NCBI RefSeq assembly: GCF_030161475.1
Contig: NZ_BSUG01000008.1
Span: 1-61,168 of the forward strand
Reading direction: 5' to 3'
DNA: 61,168 nucleotides
Source: Tetragenococcus halophilus subsp. flandriensis
Lineage (GTDB): Bacteria; Bacillota; Bacilli; Lactobacillales; Enterococcaceae
Positions 15,840 to 25,681 of the stretch are shown in pieces. The notes under the pieces are model-generated. The model searched no databases. It was given only the letters and a program-made list of their open reading frames with translations, and was not told the DNA's origin. Positions within the stretch are counted from its first letter, which is position 1. The number at the start of each line of letters is the position of its first letter. The translations under genes and the position numbers were made by a program.

Positions 15840-15850
15840 GGGGTGAAAAA

Positions 15851-16852
15851 ATGGACGATATTCAATTTAGCTCCGCTAATGTTCGAATTCGGACCTATGA
15901 AAGCCGCTTGTTGACGAAAAATACTTTTGATCGGATGATGGCAGCCAAGGAAGCTGAAGACAGTTATTCCATCTTACAAGAGACGACTTATGGAGATTTT
16001 ATTGAAGATGAGGATGAAGTTCGTGATTTTGAACAAGTTTTAATCGCGGAAAAAAAGCGGACCTTTGATCTTGTTTATAACATCACCCCAGTCAAAAGCA
16101 TTGTGGATTTGATGGCTTTACAATATGATTATCAAAACTTAAAAGTCTTGGTTAAACAAGAATATACACAAGAAGACTTTTCTGAATTTCTAATTCCAAT
16201 GGGGTCGCTCCCCTTATCTGTATTAAAGGAATTGGTAAACGTACGACGTAGTAACCAAGTAGATCCTATCATGAATCGATGTATAGAAGAGGTTTTTCAA
16301 TATATTGAAGACTATGATGAAATCCAAGCGGTTGATATTATTTTCGATAATTATTATTGGGACCATATGGTTGAGCTTAGTCAAAGGGAAAAGAACGAAA
16401 ACATTGAAAAATTGGTTCAAAGAAATATTGATGTTTTTAACATTTCAACTACGCTTAGAAGTTATTTGATGGGCCAAAGAAAAGGATTTATTAATGCGGT
16501 TTTGCAAAAAGGAGGTACGCTGGATACGAATGAAATGGTGGAAGGGATCAGCGCTTCTTTAGAAAACTTTATGGATTATATGGAACAAACGTCTTATCAA
16601 AATTTAGTGTCAGATAGTTATGATGAAATCACTCAAAACAAGAAGTTAACCAACTTGGACTTAAACAAGGATAACTTTTTGATGCGTCGTTTAAAGGAAG
16701 AAAAAATGGTGCCTTTTGGTCCACAAGCTATTTTGGGATATCTTTTTGCAAAAGAAGTTGAAGTTAGAAATTTACGGATGATCCTTGTGGGTAAAATTAA
16801 TAAAATCCCAGAAGAAACACTTCGAAGTCGGGTGCGTGAAAGTTATGTATAA
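15851..16852 (+). CDS. ntpC: V-type ATPase subunit C/d (NtpC)
   Basis: A 333-residue subunit of the V-ATPase C/AC39 family that sits on the rotor ring and links it to the central stalk. It is mainly helical; SANVRIRTYESRLLTKNTFDRMM at the start and the C-terminal KEVEVRNLRMILVGKIN segment are characteristic. AAGGGGTG precedes the ATG. The last 8 nt overlap the beginning of ntpG. Confidence 0.9.
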   Translation: MDDIQFSSANVRIRTYESRLLTKNTFDRMMAAKEAEDSYSILQETTYGDFIEDEDEVRDFEQVLIAEKKRTFDLVYNITPVKSIVDLMALQYDYQNLKVLVKQEYTQEDFSEFLIPMGSLPLSVLKELVNVRRSNQVDPIMNRCIEEVFQYIEDYDEIQAVDIIFDNYYWDHMVELSQREKNENIEKLVQRNIDVFNISTTLRSYLMGQRKGFINAVLQKGGTLDTNEMVEGISASLENFMDYMEQTSYQNLVSDSYDEITQNKKLTNLDLNKDNFLMRRLKEEKMVPFGPQAILGYLFAKEVEVRNLRMILVGKINKIPEETLRSRVRESYV

Positions 16853-17162
16853 AAAAATAGGAATGATGGGCGGAAAGGACTCGATCTTACCTTTTAAGGG
16901 CTTGGGGATCGACGTCTTTCCTGTGACAGACTTAGATGAAGCAAGGCAACAAATTGAAACAATGGCGGAGGATTATGGCGTTATCTTTATTACTGAACGT
17001 GTAGCTCAGCAGCTAGAAGAAACCATTGCTCAATATGATGGACAACCAACGCCAGCCATTATTCCGATACCAAGTAGTACCGGGAGTTTGAATATTGGTA
17101 TGGATCGTATTCATAAAAATGTAGAAAAAGCGATTGGAATGAATATTTTAGATGATGATTAA
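16845..17162 (+). CDS. ntpG: V-type ATPase subunit F (NtpG)
   Basis: A 105-residue central-stalk subunit. The fold signature is MYKKIGMMGGKDSILPFKGLG at the N-terminus, then GVIFITERVAQQL near 46-58 and a proline-rich IIPIPSS stretch. I use ATG 16845, which overlaps the ntpC stop by 8 nt; the frame is open further upstream inside ntpC but no ribosome binding site supports that. It binds NtpD to form the rotor axle. Confidence 0.9.
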   Translation: MYKKIGMMGGKDSILPFKGLGIDVFPVTDLDEARQQIETMAEDYGVIFITERVAQQLEETIAQYDGQPTPAIIPIPSSTGSLNIGMDRIHKNVEKAIGMNILDDD

Positions 17163-17195
17163 ACAACAATTTGCAGTTAGGCAGGAGGAGATTTT

Positions 17196-18974
17196 TTGGC
17201 AGTAGGAACAATTACAAAAGTTTCCGGGCCTTTAGTTACTGCTAGCGGATTACAAGGTGCTAAAATTAATGAAGTCTGCAAAGTAAGTGAAAAAGGGTTA
17301 ATCGGAGATATTATTGAACTAGATAATGGTGTTGCTTCTATCCAAGTATATGAAGAAACTGCTGGTATAGGACCAGGTGAACCAGTAGAGACAACGGGCG
17401 CTCCTTTATCTGTAGAATTAGCGCCAGGTCTTTTAAGTCAAATGTTTGATGGAATTCAACGACCTTTGGATACCTTTATGAAACAAACAAATAGTGACTT
17501 TTTAGAAAGAGGGGCAGAAATTAACCCGCTTGATCGTGAGAAAAAATGGACATTTGTACCTAAACAAACAGAGGATACACAGGTAGGTCCTGGCGATATC
17601 ATTGGCACAGTAGAAGAATCAAAAGCGGTCGAACATCGTATCATGGTGCCAAACGGTGTTTCAGGAACAATCAAAAGTATTGAAGCTGGCGATTTTGATA
17701 TTACCGAAACCATTTGTGTATTAGAAACTGACAGTGGTGAAAAAGAGCTTTCAATGATGCAAAAATGGCCTATTCGTACACCACGTCCTTCTAAAAATAA
17801 AATGACTCCTGGTGAACCCTTGGTGACTGGACAAAGAGTAATCGATACTTTCTTTCCTGTTGCTAAAGGTGGAACCGCAGCGGTGCCCGGTCCTTTTGGT
17901 GCTGGAAAGACAATTGTACAACACCAAATCGCTAAATGGGCAGATGTGGATATCGTTGTCTATGTTGGATGTGGAGAACGCGGAAATGAAATGAAAGACG
18001 TTATTGATGAATTCCCAGAATTGATTGATCCTAAAACAGGAGAATCGATTATGCAGCGTACCGTATTGATCGCCAATACCTCAAATATGCCCGTATCTGC
18101 ACGTGAAGCCTCTGTTTACACAGGAATCACAATTGCAGAATATTATAAAGATATGGGGTATAGTGTAGCTATTATGGCGGATTCAACTTCTCGTTGGGCA
18201 GAAGCACTAAGAGAAATGAGCGGTCGCTTACAAGAAATCCCCGGCGATGAAGGCTACCCTGCTTATTTAGGTAGTCGAATTGCAGAATATTATGAACGTG
18301 CGGGTAGGTTTTCTGTATTAGGGAGTGAAGGCGAGCGTGAAGGAAGTATTACTGCGATCGGTGCAGTTTCTCCAGCTGGTGGAGATATTTCTGAACCTGT
18401 TACGCAAAATACCTTGCGTATTGTTAAGGTGTTTTGGGACCTAGATGCTTCTTTATCACAAAAACGGCACTTTCCTGCGATCAGTTGGACGGAGTCATAC
18501 TCCCTTTATGATGACCAGTTAAAAGAATACATGGACTCTGTATTAGGTAGTCAGTGGTCCAAAATGGTGGATAAGGCGATGTCCTTGTTACAAGAAGAGT
18601 CTCGTCTAGATGAAATTGTACAATTAGTGGGCGTGGATTCCTTGTCGCAAAAAGATCGAATTACCATGAACACGGCCCGTTCTTTACGTCAAGACTACTT
18701 ACAGCAGAACGCTTTTGACGATGTTGACACCTTTACATCGCGAACAAAACAATTTCGCTTATTGCGTAATATCTTATACTTCCATAAGAAAACCCAAGAA
18801 GCGATTCAACTAGGTGCTTATTATAGTGAATTGATGGAAGGCACAACGCAAATACGTGAGCGTATTGCTCGTAGTAAATACATTTCAGAAGAAGAATTAG
18901 ATAAACTAGATACGATTTATAATGATATTGAACAGGTTGTTCAAGAAATTGTTGAGAAAGGAGGAATGGATTGA
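17196..18974 (+). CDS. ntpA: V-type ATPase catalytic subunit A (NtpA)
   Basis: The 592-residue catalytic subunit that hydrolyses ATP. The P-loop GPFGAGKT places Lys238 exactly where the E. hirae enzyme has it, followed by the GERGNEM motif with the catalytic Glu. The non-homologous region of V/A-type A subunits is present between about 110 and 190. The start is TTG 17196, preceded at 5 nt by AGGAGGAG; this weak codon with a very strong ribosome binding site is the only fitting start. The stop overlaps the first base of the ntpB start. Confidence 0.96.
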   Translation: MAVGTITKVSGPLVTASGLQGAKINEVCKVSEKGLIGDIIELDNGVASIQVYEETAGIGPGEPVETTGAPLSVELAPGLLSQMFDGIQRPLDTFMKQTNSDFLERGAEINPLDREKKWTFVPKQTEDTQVGPGDIIGTVEESKAVEHRIMVPNGVSGTIKSIEAGDFDITETICVLETDSGEKELSMMQKWPIRTPRPSKNKMTPGEPLVTGQRVIDTFFPVAKGGTAAVPGPFGAGKTIVQHQIAKWADVDIVVYVGCGERGNEMKDVIDEFPELIDPKTGESIMQRTVLIANTSNMPVSAREASVYTGITIAEYYKDMGYSVAIMADSTSRWAEALREMSGRLQEIPGDEGYPAYLGSRIAEYYERAGRFSVLGSEGEREGSITAIGAVSPAGGDISEPVTQNTLRIVKVFWDLDASLSQKRHFPAISWTESYSLYDDQLKEYMDSVLGSQWSKMVDKAMSLLQEESRLDEIVQLVGVDSLSQKDRITMNTARSLRQDYLQQNAFDDVDTFTSRTKQFRLLRNILYFHKKTQEAIQLGAYYSELMEGTTQIRERIARSKYISEEELDKLDTIYNDIEQVVQEIVEKGGMD

Positions 18975-20371
18975 TGCTAAAAGAGTACCGCTCCGTTTCA
19001 GAAATATCTGGACCTTTAATGATGGTAGAAAATGTTGAAGGCGTAACTTATGATGAGCTTGTTGAGATACGTACTGATTCTGGCGAAATTCGTCAAGGAC
19101 AAGTATTGGAAGTTTCAGAAGACAATGCTGTCGTACAAATTTTTGAAGGAACGAATAATTTAGGGGCTGAAGATAGCCGTGTCCGGTTTTTAGGTAGAGG
19201 GTTAACACTAGGCGCTTCGACAGATATGATGGGACGTATCTTTGATGGCTTAGGACAGCCTATTGATGATGGTCCTAAAATCTTGCCGGAAAAAAGACTT
19301 GATGTCAACGGCGAAGCAATTAATCCAATGGCTCGTGATTACCCCGATGAATTTATTCAGACAGGGATCTCAACGATTGACCACTTAAACACTTTGGTTA
19401 GAGGACAAAAATTACCTATTTTCTCTGCCTCAGGATTACCGCACAAAGAGATCGCTGCCCAAATTGCGCGTCAAGCAACAGTTCCAGGACAAGAAAGTAA
19501 CTTTGCGATTGTCTTTGCGGCAATTGGTGTACCTTTTGAAGAATCGGAATTTTTTATTAATGAATTTCGAAAAACAGGGGCGATTGATCGTTCAGTAATG
19601 TTTTTAAACTTGGCAGATGACCCTGCAGTTGAGCGGATTGCAACTCCTAAAGTTGCTTTAACTGCTGCTGAGTATTTAGCCTTTGAAAAGGGTATGCACG
19701 TTTTAGTTATTATGACGGATATGACAAACTATGCTGAAGCGTTACGTGAAGTTTCAGCCGCTCGTCGCGAAGTTCCAGGACGAGGAGGCTATCCGGGTTA
19801 TTTGTATACGAATTTAGCCAATATTTACGAACGTGCGGGACGTTTAATGGACCGAGAAGGATCTATCACGCAAATCCCAATTTTAACGATGCCTAATAAT
19901 GATAAAACCCATCCAATTCCTGATTTGACAGGTTATATTACCGAAGGACAAATCATTTTATCAAGAGATTTGGATAAACGTAATATTAATCCGCCGGTGG
20001 ATATTTTACCAAGTCTTTCTCGTTTGAAAGATAAAGGAACGGGCGAAGGTAAAACAAGAAGGGACCACTCTTCTACAATGAACCAAATTTATTCTGCTTA
20101 TGCTGATGGTAAAGACGCCAAGGAATTATCGACTGTCTTAGGCGAAGCGGCACTGTCCGATGCAGATAAAAAGTTTGCTCGTTTTGCTGATTTATTTGAA
20201 GAAAAATATGTAAACCAAGGATTTTCTACAAATCGTAGTATTGAAGATTCCTTAGATCTAGGTTGGAAATTATTAGCCACACTGCCAAGAGAAGAACTCA
20301 ATCGGATCAAAGAAGAAGACATCGAAGAATTTCTCCCAAACCAAGAGGAGTTGGATGAACTATGGCAATAA
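18974..20371 (+). CDS. ntpB: V-type ATPase non-catalytic subunit B (NtpB)
   Basis: A 465-residue subunit that alternates with NtpA in the A3B3 head. It lacks a P-loop, as expected, and shows [11 protein letters not shown], the [16 protein letters not shown] region and [18 protein letters not shown] start at ATG 18974 in the TGATG overlap with ntpA, behind AAAGGAGG; an in-frame TTG one codon earlier is not needed. Its end overlaps ntpD by 10 nt. Confidence 0.96.
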   Translation: MLKEYRSVSEISGPLMMVENVEGVTYDELVEIRTDSGEIRQGQVLEVSEDNAVVQIFEGTNNLGAEDSRVRFLGRGLTLGASTDMMGRIFDGLGQPIDDGPKILPEKRLDVNGEAINPMARDYPDEFIQTGISTIDHLNTLVRGQKLPIFSASGLPHKEIAAQIARQATVPGQESNFAIVFAAIGVPFEESEFFINEFRKTGAIDRSVMFLNLADDPAVERIATPKVALTAAEYLAFEKGMHVLVIMTDMTNYAEALREVSAARREVPGRGGYPGYLYTNLANIYERAGRLMDREGSITQIPILTMPNNDKTHPIPDLTGYITEGQIILSRDLDKRNINPPVDILPSLSRLKDKGTGEGKTRRDHSSTMNQIYSAYADGKDAKELSTVLGEAALSDADKKFARFADLFEEKYVNQGFSTNRSIEDSLDLGWKLLATLPREELNRIKEEDIEEFLPNQEELDELWQ

Positions 20372-21000
20372 TGAATGTAAATCCGACCCGTATGGAGATG
20401 AATCGACTAAAGGGTCGATTATCAACAGCTTCCAGGGGTCATAAACTGTTAAAGGATAAACAGGATGAATTGATTCGCCAATTTACGAAACTGGTCAAAC
20501 AAAACCAAGACTTGCGTAAGGAAATGGAAGAAACCTTACAAAAAGGTATGGAAGATTATGTTCTTGCTTCTAGTCGTACGCCGGATTATGTTTTAGGGGA
20601 AGCTTTTGCTATTCCTCTTGATAAAATTACTTTGGACGTACAAAGCAGGACGGTAATGAATATTGAAATGCCAGTCTTAAATGAAATTTATGATGATGAA
20701 CAATCAGAAGATCGCTTTTCTTACGGTTTTATGTCAACGACTAGTGAGTTAGATCTGGCCTTAAACCATTTGAGTACAATTTTGCCTAAAATGCTTAAAC
20801 TAGCAGAAGTTGAGAAATCTTGTCAGATGATGGCCGATGAGATCGAACGAACACGGCGGCGAGTGAATGCATTAGAATATATGATGATTCCACAGTTAGA
20901 AGATACCATTGATTATATAGAACGCACATTAGATGAAAGCGAACGTGCGACATTGACTCGTTTGATGAAATCAATTGATGTGATTGAATCAGAAGATTAA
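20362..21000 (+). CDS. ntpD: V-type ATPase central stalk subunit D (NtpD)
   Basis: The 212-residue rotor axle, a long antiparallel helical pair: residues 10-60 contain the family signature [31 protein letters not shown], and the C-terminal helix runs from about 140. The start ATG 20362 is 11 nt after AGGAG and lies inside ntpB. It is the last gene of this operon: the ntpH and ntpJ genes that follow ntpD in E. hirae are not here, and a terminator follows at once. Confidence 0.95.
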   Translation: MAIMNVNPTRMEMNRLKGRLSTASRGHKLLKDKQDELIRQFTKLVKQNQDLRKEMEETLQKGMEDYVLASSRTPDYVLGEAFAIPLDKITLDVQSRTVMNIEMPVLNEIYDDEQSEDRFSYGFMSTTSELDLALNHLSTILPKMLKLAEVEKSCQMMADEIERTRRRVNALEYMMIPQLEDTIDYIERTLDESERATLTRLMKSIDVIESED

Positions 21001-21008
21001 TAAGAAAA

Positions 21009-21053
21009 CAGCCATTGCTTGTATCATAATAAAAAGCAATGACTGCTTTTTTT
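21009..21053 (+). terminator. terminator of the ntp operon
   Basis: An 8-bp stem (21013-21020 with 21034-21041), extended by partial pairing outside, is followed by eight T residues at 21046-21053. Confidence 0.8.
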
Positions 21054-21080
21054 AATGAAGAAAGAAACCAGGTGACGTTA

Positions 21081-21815
21081 ATGAAATTAGCGGTTCGTAA
21101 AAGAAAAATAGGAATAATTCCGGTATTGGAAGTCGTTGACCAAGATCAGTTGTATACGCCACTGCCGTTAATTGTCTATTATCATGGTTGGCAAACGTCC
21201 AAGGAATTGGTATTAACGCAAGGAAGAAAGTTAGCTCAACAAGGATTTCGAGTAGTATTACCAGATGCTCAAAATCATGGAGAACGTGAGGCTCCTATGT
21301 CACAAGTTCCTTCACTAACTTTTTTGCAAAGTATCTATACGAACTTATTTGAGTTTGAATCGATTGTTGATTATTTTACTCAATTGGGTTTGGACAATGG
21401 GAGGCTAGGTGTAGGTGGTGTTTCGATGGGCGGGATGACGACTTGTGCTTTATTAACTCAGCATCCAGAAATTGATGTAGCAGCGTGTGTTATGGGCTCG
21501 CCTTCTTTAATTGATTATCGTAAGCAATTAGAAGAATCCTTTAAAAAGCGCAAGATTTCATTGCCGCAAGATTATGAAAACCTAACAAGCTGGATTCCTT
21601 ACTATGATTTAGCTTTACATTATGGTGAGATCAAAAAGAGACCTTTGTTTTTCTGGCATGGAATTCATGATGAAAAAGTCCAATTTGTGCAAACAGACCG
21701 TTTTGTTAGAAAAAACTTAGGTCCTGAAATTACTTTTCACGCTGCGAATGAACGACATATGGTTAAAGTTCCTACAATGGATCAAGTGACTGATTTTTTT
21801 GTTAATCATTTATAA
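21081..21815 (+). CDS. alpha/beta hydrolase (YitV-like esterase)
   Basis: A 244-residue serine hydrolase. The oxyanion region YYHGWQTSKE is near 32-41, the nucleophile elbow GVSMGG near 113-118 gives the catalytic Ser, and the acid and His occur as GIHDEKV and NERHMVKV towards the C-terminus, so the triad is complete. It resembles the prolyl oligopeptidase-like YitV group, whose substrates are not known. The start is ATG 21081 after AGGTGA; the frame opens 42 bp upstream within the ntp terminator. Confidence 0.85.
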   Translation: MKLAVRKRKIGIIPVLEVVDQDQLYTPLPLIVYYHGWQTSKELVLTQGRKLAQQGFRVVLPDAQNHGEREAPMSQVPSLTFLQSIYTNLFEFESIVDYFTQLGLDNGRLGVGGVSMGGMTTCALLTQHPEIDVAACVMGSPSLIDYRKQLEESFKKRKISLPQDYENLTSWIPYYDLALHYGEIKKRPLFFWHGIHDEKVQFVQTDRFVRKNLGPEITFHAANERHMVKVPTMDQVTDFFVNHL

Positions 21816-21994
21816 AAGAAGATATTATGATATACTACTAATAGAAAAATGCAGTAAAAATTTACTATTTAATAAATGATTGCTTTTTTAACAAAACATG
21901 ACGGGATTGTTTACGATTCACAAGCGTAAATTTCGTTTTTTTCTACTCTTTTTCCTATAATATGTTTGTGAAAATTGAAGGAGGATATATAAGA

Positions 21995-22948
21995 ATGGAT
22001 TATCGAGTATTACTTTATTATAATTATACGCCAGTTGATGACCCAGAAGGCTTTGCTAAACAACATTTGGCTTTTTGTAATGAGCTTGGTTTAAAGGGTC
22101 GAATTTTAGTAGCTGCTGAAGGAATCAATGGTACAGTTTCTGGAACGGTTGAAGCAACGAATGCTTACATAGAACATATGCACGCAGATCCTCGCTTTAA
22201 AGATACTGAATTTAAAATAGATGAAGCAAAAGAGCATGCATTTAAAAAGATGCATGTAAGAGCTCGTAATGAACTTGTGTCACTACATTTGAATGATGAT
22301 GTAGATCCAAATGAACTCACTGGAAAACATTTAGAGCCTGCTGAATTTAAAGAAGCTTTAGAAGATGAGGATACTATTGTTCTTGATGCACGCAATGATT
22401 ATGAATATGATTTGGGCCATTTTCGTGGTGCAGTAAGACCGGATATTCGTACTTTCCGTGAACTGCCACAATGGATTCGTGATAACAAAGAAAAATTCAT
22501 GGATAAAAAAGTGGTCACTTATTGTACTGGTGGTATTCGCTGCGAAAAATTCTCTGGTTGGTTATTACGTGAAGGCGTACAAGATGTTGGCCAACTACAT
22601 GGTGGCATCGCAACTTACGGAAAAGACCCTGACACTCGCGGGGAATTATGGGATGGTAAGATGTATGTATTTGACGAACGTATCAGTGTTGAAATCAATG
22701 ATGTAGACAAACAAGTTATAGGTAAAGACTGGTTTGATGGTACACCTTGTGAACGCTATATGAACTGTGCGAACCCAGCATGCAACCGTCAAATTCTTGC
22801 TTCTGAAGAAAACCAAGCAAAACACGCAGGTGGTTGTAGCTATGAATGTGCAGCAAGCGAAGATAATCTTTATGTTAAAAAACATAATATCTCCAATGAA
22901 GACTGGCGCGCTCGTTTAGAAAACTTTAAAGAAGAAGCAAAAGTATAA
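21995..22948 (+). CDS. trhO: tRNA uridine hydroxylase TrhO (UPF0176, rhodanese family)
   Basis: The 317-residue protein adds a hydroxyl at C5 of wobble uridine 34 (ho5U34) in a set of tRNAs, an oxygen-dependent reaction established for TrhO/YceA. Residues 1-95 are an acylphosphatase-like domain, 110-215 a rhodanese domain with the essential Cys177 in [13 protein letters not shown], and a Cys-rich tail ([12 protein letters not shown], then CSYEC) follows. I start at ATG 21995 with GAAGGAGG upstream; the frame extends 11 codons further without a better site. A TATAAT at 21956-21961 is a probable -10 box. Confidence 0.92.
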   Translation: MDYRVLLYYNYTPVDDPEGFAKQHLAFCNELGLKGRILVAAEGINGTVSGTVEATNAYIEHMHADPRFKDTEFKIDEAKEHAFKKMHVRARNELVSLHLNDDVDPNELTGKHLEPAEFKEALEDEDTIVLDARNDYEYDLGHFRGAVRPDIRTFRELPQWIRDNKEKFMDKKVVTYCTGGIRCEKFSGWLLREGVQDVGQLHGGIATYGKDPDTRGELWDGKMYVFDERISVEINDVDKQVIGKDWFDGTPCERYMNCANPACNRQILASEENQAKHAGGCSYECAASEDNLYVKKHNISNEDWRARLENFKEEAKV

Positions 22949-22958
22949 AAAAGGTTCA

Positions 22959-22995
22959 CCCGAAAAGCTGTTTCGGCAGTTTTTTCGGGCCTTTT
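22959..22995 (+). terminator. terminator of trhO
   Basis: Nested stem (22959-22966 with 22982-22989, inner CTG/CAG) with flanking T residues. Confidence 0.8.
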
Positions 22996-23165
22996 AATAC
23001 AAAGTCATGATGAAGTAAAAAAGTAAAGCTGAGGAGTAATTGATTTGACTTCTCAATAATTTGAAAAAGAGTAAAGAAAACCGAAAGCTTCTTTAAAGAA
23101 AAAACAAGTTAACTAAAAAATTCGATGAATAAGAAAAAGCGAATCTATTATCTGAGAATCAAAAG

Positions 23166-23267
23166 ATGGAAAAAAATGCGAAAGTACTCTCCATGTTTAA
23201 TGAAAAATCCGAAAAGGAGAAAGAAGGAGGAGTTATTAGTGAAAGAAAAAAAGACATTTCATGTTAA
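23166..23267 (+). CDS. possible 33-residue ORF overlapping the SPFH start
   Basis: A frame of 33 codons, rich in Lys and Glu, starts at ATG 23166 and ends 28 nt inside the next gene. Codon use looks natural and its second half contains the AAGGAGG used by the following gene, so it could couple translation. No ribosome binding site of its own is visible. It could instead be the displaced N-terminus of the SPFH gene, if one base in the A-rich run near 23241-23252 were lost or gained. Confidence 0.35.
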   Translation: MEKNAKVLSMFNEKSEKEKEGGVISERKKDISC

Positions 23268-24114
23268 TGGTTATTTTGGATTATTAGTGTTGTTTATTGT
23301 ACTCTTACTAGGAGCTTACGTATTCTTTCTTGGTGTTACCAATGAGAGTGTCCTTGAAATCATTTCAAGTATTGTGATTTTGATTATTGCTATACTATTT
23401 ATTAGTTCATTAACAATTGTGGGACCTAATCAAGCAAAAGCCATTTTATTTTTTGGCAAATACTTAGGAACGATCAAATCCAATGGATTATTTATCACAA
23501 CACCTTTGACGCAAAAGATCAATGTTTCATTGAAGGTACGTAACTTTAATAGTGCGCGTTTGAAGGTAAATGACTTAGATGGCAATCCTATTGAAATTTC
23601 AGCAGTGATCGTTTTTAGAGTTGTTGATACGGCAAAAGCATTATTTGATGTGGATCATTATCAAGACTTTGTTGAAATTCAAAGTGAAACAGCGATTCGT
23701 CATATTGCTTCACAATATCCTTATGATACTTTTGGAGAAAATGATGTTACTTTACGCGGAGATACTAGCCATGTTTCCCAAGAGCTGACTAAAGAGCTGC
23801 AAGATCGCTTGGAAGTTGCTGGTGTTGAGGTCGTCGAAACACGATTAAATCATTTAGCCTATTCGACAGAAATTGCTAGTGCGATGTTACAAAGACAACA
23901 AGCTAGAGCGATTCTTTCAGCAAGACAGACAATTGTTGAAGGTGCGGTTTCTATGACGCAAATGGCTCTAGAGCAGATTGAAAAAGGACAGGATATCCAG
24001 TTTACTGATGATCGTAAAGTGCAATTGATTAATAATCTATTGGTTTCCATTATCACAGATAATGGCACACAACCCGTGATTAATACAGGCGAATTAGGTG
24101 AAGAAGGCCTCTAA
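23239..24114 (+). CDS. SPFH/Band 7 domain membrane protein
   Basis: A 291-residue protein with two closely spaced membrane helices (roughly residues 10-32 and 38-58) and an SPFH domain (about 62-220), followed by an Ala/Gln-rich helical stretch (LQRQQARAILSARQTIVEGAV). Flotillin-like proteins of this type scaffold membrane microdomains and are often functionally undefined in Lactobacillales. The start GTG 23239 has AAGGAGG 8 nt before it. The frame is open upstream to ATG 23125, but no ribosome binding site is there and that extension is very basic and unlike the family. Confidence 0.85.
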   Translation: MKEKKTFHVNGYFGLLVLFIVLLLGAYVFFLGVTNESVLEIISSIVILIIAILFISSLTIVGPNQAKAILFFGKYLGTIKSNGLFITTPLTQKINVSLKVRNFNSARLKVNDLDGNPIEISAVIVFRVVDTAKALFDVDHYQDFVEIQSETAIRHIASQYPYDTFGENDVTLRGDTSHVSQELTKELQDRLEVAGVEVVETRLNHLAYSTEIASAMLQRQQARAILSARQTIVEGAVSMTQMALEQIEKGQDIQFTDDRKVQLINNLLVSIITDNGTQPVINTGELGEEGL

Positions 24115-24127
24115 TAAGGAGAAGCTG

Positions 24128-24622
24128 ATGAAAAAATTATATATTAAGCAAAAGGTATTTAGTATAGGGGAAAGTTTTACTGTGACTGATGAAAACGAAC
24201 ATCCTTGTTACTTTGTAGAAGGTAGTTTTTTCAAATTACCTAAACATTTTTTAATTTATGACGATCATCAACATGAAATTGGAAAAATTACGAAGAAAAC
24301 TTTCGCTTTATTGCCAAAATTTTTCGTTGAAGTAGACGGCAATGAAATGATTACACTGAAAAAAGAATTAACCTTTTTAAAATCTCGCTATACGATTTCC
24401 GCCCAGGATATTGAAATCCAAGGAAATTGGTGGGATATGGATTTTACTGTTTTTGCTCAAGGGAAAAATGTGGCAGAAATTACAAAACGTTGGTTTTCTT
24501 GGGGCGATACTTACGAGCTCACAATCCTTGATGAGTCGATGGAGCGTTTGGTTTTATCTCTTGTGATTGCGATTGATTGTGTAAAAGCAGATGAAGCTGC
24601 TGCAAATAGCGGTGGTTCATAA
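24128..24622 (+). CDS. LURP-one-related (YxjI-like) protein
   Basis: A 164-residue protein of the LURP-one-related/scramblase-like fold: a 12-strand barrel pattern with MKKLYIKQKVFSIGESFTV at the start, then GKITKKTFALLPKFFVEVDG and ITKRWFSWGDTYEL. The family is widespread in Firmicutes without a defined function. AAGGAGAAG lies before ATG 24128; it follows the SPFH gene by 13 bp and probably shares its transcript. Confidence 0.82.
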   Translation: MKKLYIKQKVFSIGESFTVTDENEHPCYFVEGSFFKLPKHFLIYDDHQHEIGKITKKTFALLPKFFVEVDGNEMITLKKELTFLKSRYTISAQDIEIQGNWWDMDFTVFAQGKNVAEITKRWFSWGDTYELTILDESMERLVLSLVIAIDCVKADEAAANSGGS

Positions 24623-24623
24623 G

Positions 24624-24678
24624 AATAAAAACGCATTTGTCTGACTAAATAAATGGTCAAAACAAATGCGTTTTTATT
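24624..24678. terminator. bidirectional terminator between LURP gene and scrR
   Basis: A perfect 17-bp stem (24624-24640 with 24662-24678) with an inner TGAC/GTCA stem. It overlaps the scrR stop codon and serves both convergent genes. Confidence 0.9.
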
Positions 24679-25660
24679 ATGAGGTTTTCCCCTGTAATAC
24701 TTTAGTAGGTAAGGTGTAACGAGGCGCTAGTTTTTTATCTGGCTGTGTGATCCTTTGTAATAATAAATCGACCAATAAATCCGACAATTCACCGATAGGC
24801 TGTTCTACAGTAGTTAATTGCGAGTAATAATTTTGAATAAACTGTGTGCCATCGTAGCCAATAATTTTTAACTGTTCCGGTATTTTTATACCTAGTTGCT
24901 GACAATTGTCAATAACTAAAAGTGCTGTTAAATCATCTGTACAAACAAGGCCATCAATTGCCTCTTGTTTAAGAATCTCTTGGATACGCATATTTTTTAG
25001 CGTTAATGTATGTTCAAAAGATTCGAAACGAAAGACTTTTGCAGTTAAGTTTTTTTCTTGAACAAAATCCAAATACCCTTGCAAGCGATCGTTAGTCGGC
25101 GAGTCAGAAGCATTGCTTCCTGTGATAATCGCGATATTTTGTGCGCCGTGAAAGAAAAGATTTTCAGTCGCTGCATATCCGCCATGATAATTATCGCTAC
25201 CAACAATTGGAATCCCTTCAGCTAATAGACGATCAAAAGAGACAATAGGCAGGTCCATTTGCTGGTATTCTTTAATACCAAGATTGTGTGCTCCTGCAAC
25301 AATCCCGTCTACTTTGTTTGCCATCAACATATTTAAATAATTACGTTCTTTCTCTTTGTTATTTGCACTATTACATAAAATCGATTTATAGCCGCGTTCG
25401 AAAAATTTTGTTTCCAATTGCTCAACAAGTTCGCCAAAGAAAGGATTAGCCACTGTGGGAAAAATTAATCCAATCAACTGCGCTTGCTTTCCCTGTAAAG
25501 AACGCGCAAGAGAGTTAGGTTGATAATTCAATTCTTCCATGGCTGCATGAACTTTATCGATAGTTTTTTGGCTTAAAGAGCCATAGTGATTGATGACCCG
25601 TGAAACGGTTGTAGGCGAAACACCTGCAACTTTGGCAACATCTGTAAGCTTTACTGTCAT
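24677..25660 (-). CDS. scrR: LacI family sucrose repressor ScrR
   Basis: A 327-residue LacI/GalR repressor: N-terminal helix-turn-helix with hinge (residues 1-60, LTDVAKVAGVSPTTVSRVIN and LARSLQGKQ), then a periplasmic-binding-like sensor domain. It is the second gene of scrB-scrR on the minus strand, 21 bp after scrB, with AAGGAGAA before the start. Two near-identical operator palindromes lie in the scrB-scrK intergenic region at 27239 and 27305, so it very likely controls both directions. Confidence 0.9.
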   Translation of the reverse strand: MTVKLTDVAKVAGVSPTTVSRVINHYGSLSQKTIDKVHAAMEELNYQPNSLARSLQGKQAQLIGLIFPTVANPFFGELVEQLETKFFERGYKSILCNSANNKEKERNYLNMLMANKVDGIVAGAHNLGIKEYQQMDLPIVSFDRLLAEGIPIVGSDNYHGGYAATENLFFHGAQNIAIITGSNASDSPTNDRLQGYLDFVQEKNLTAKVFRFESFEHTLTLKNMRIQEILKQEAIDGLVCTDDLTALLVIDNCQQLGIKIPEQLKIIGYDGTQFIQNYYSQLTTVEQPIGELSDLLVDLLLQRITQPDKKLAPRYTLPTKVLQGKTS

Positions 25661-25681
25661 AAGAAAATTCTCCTTATTTTT

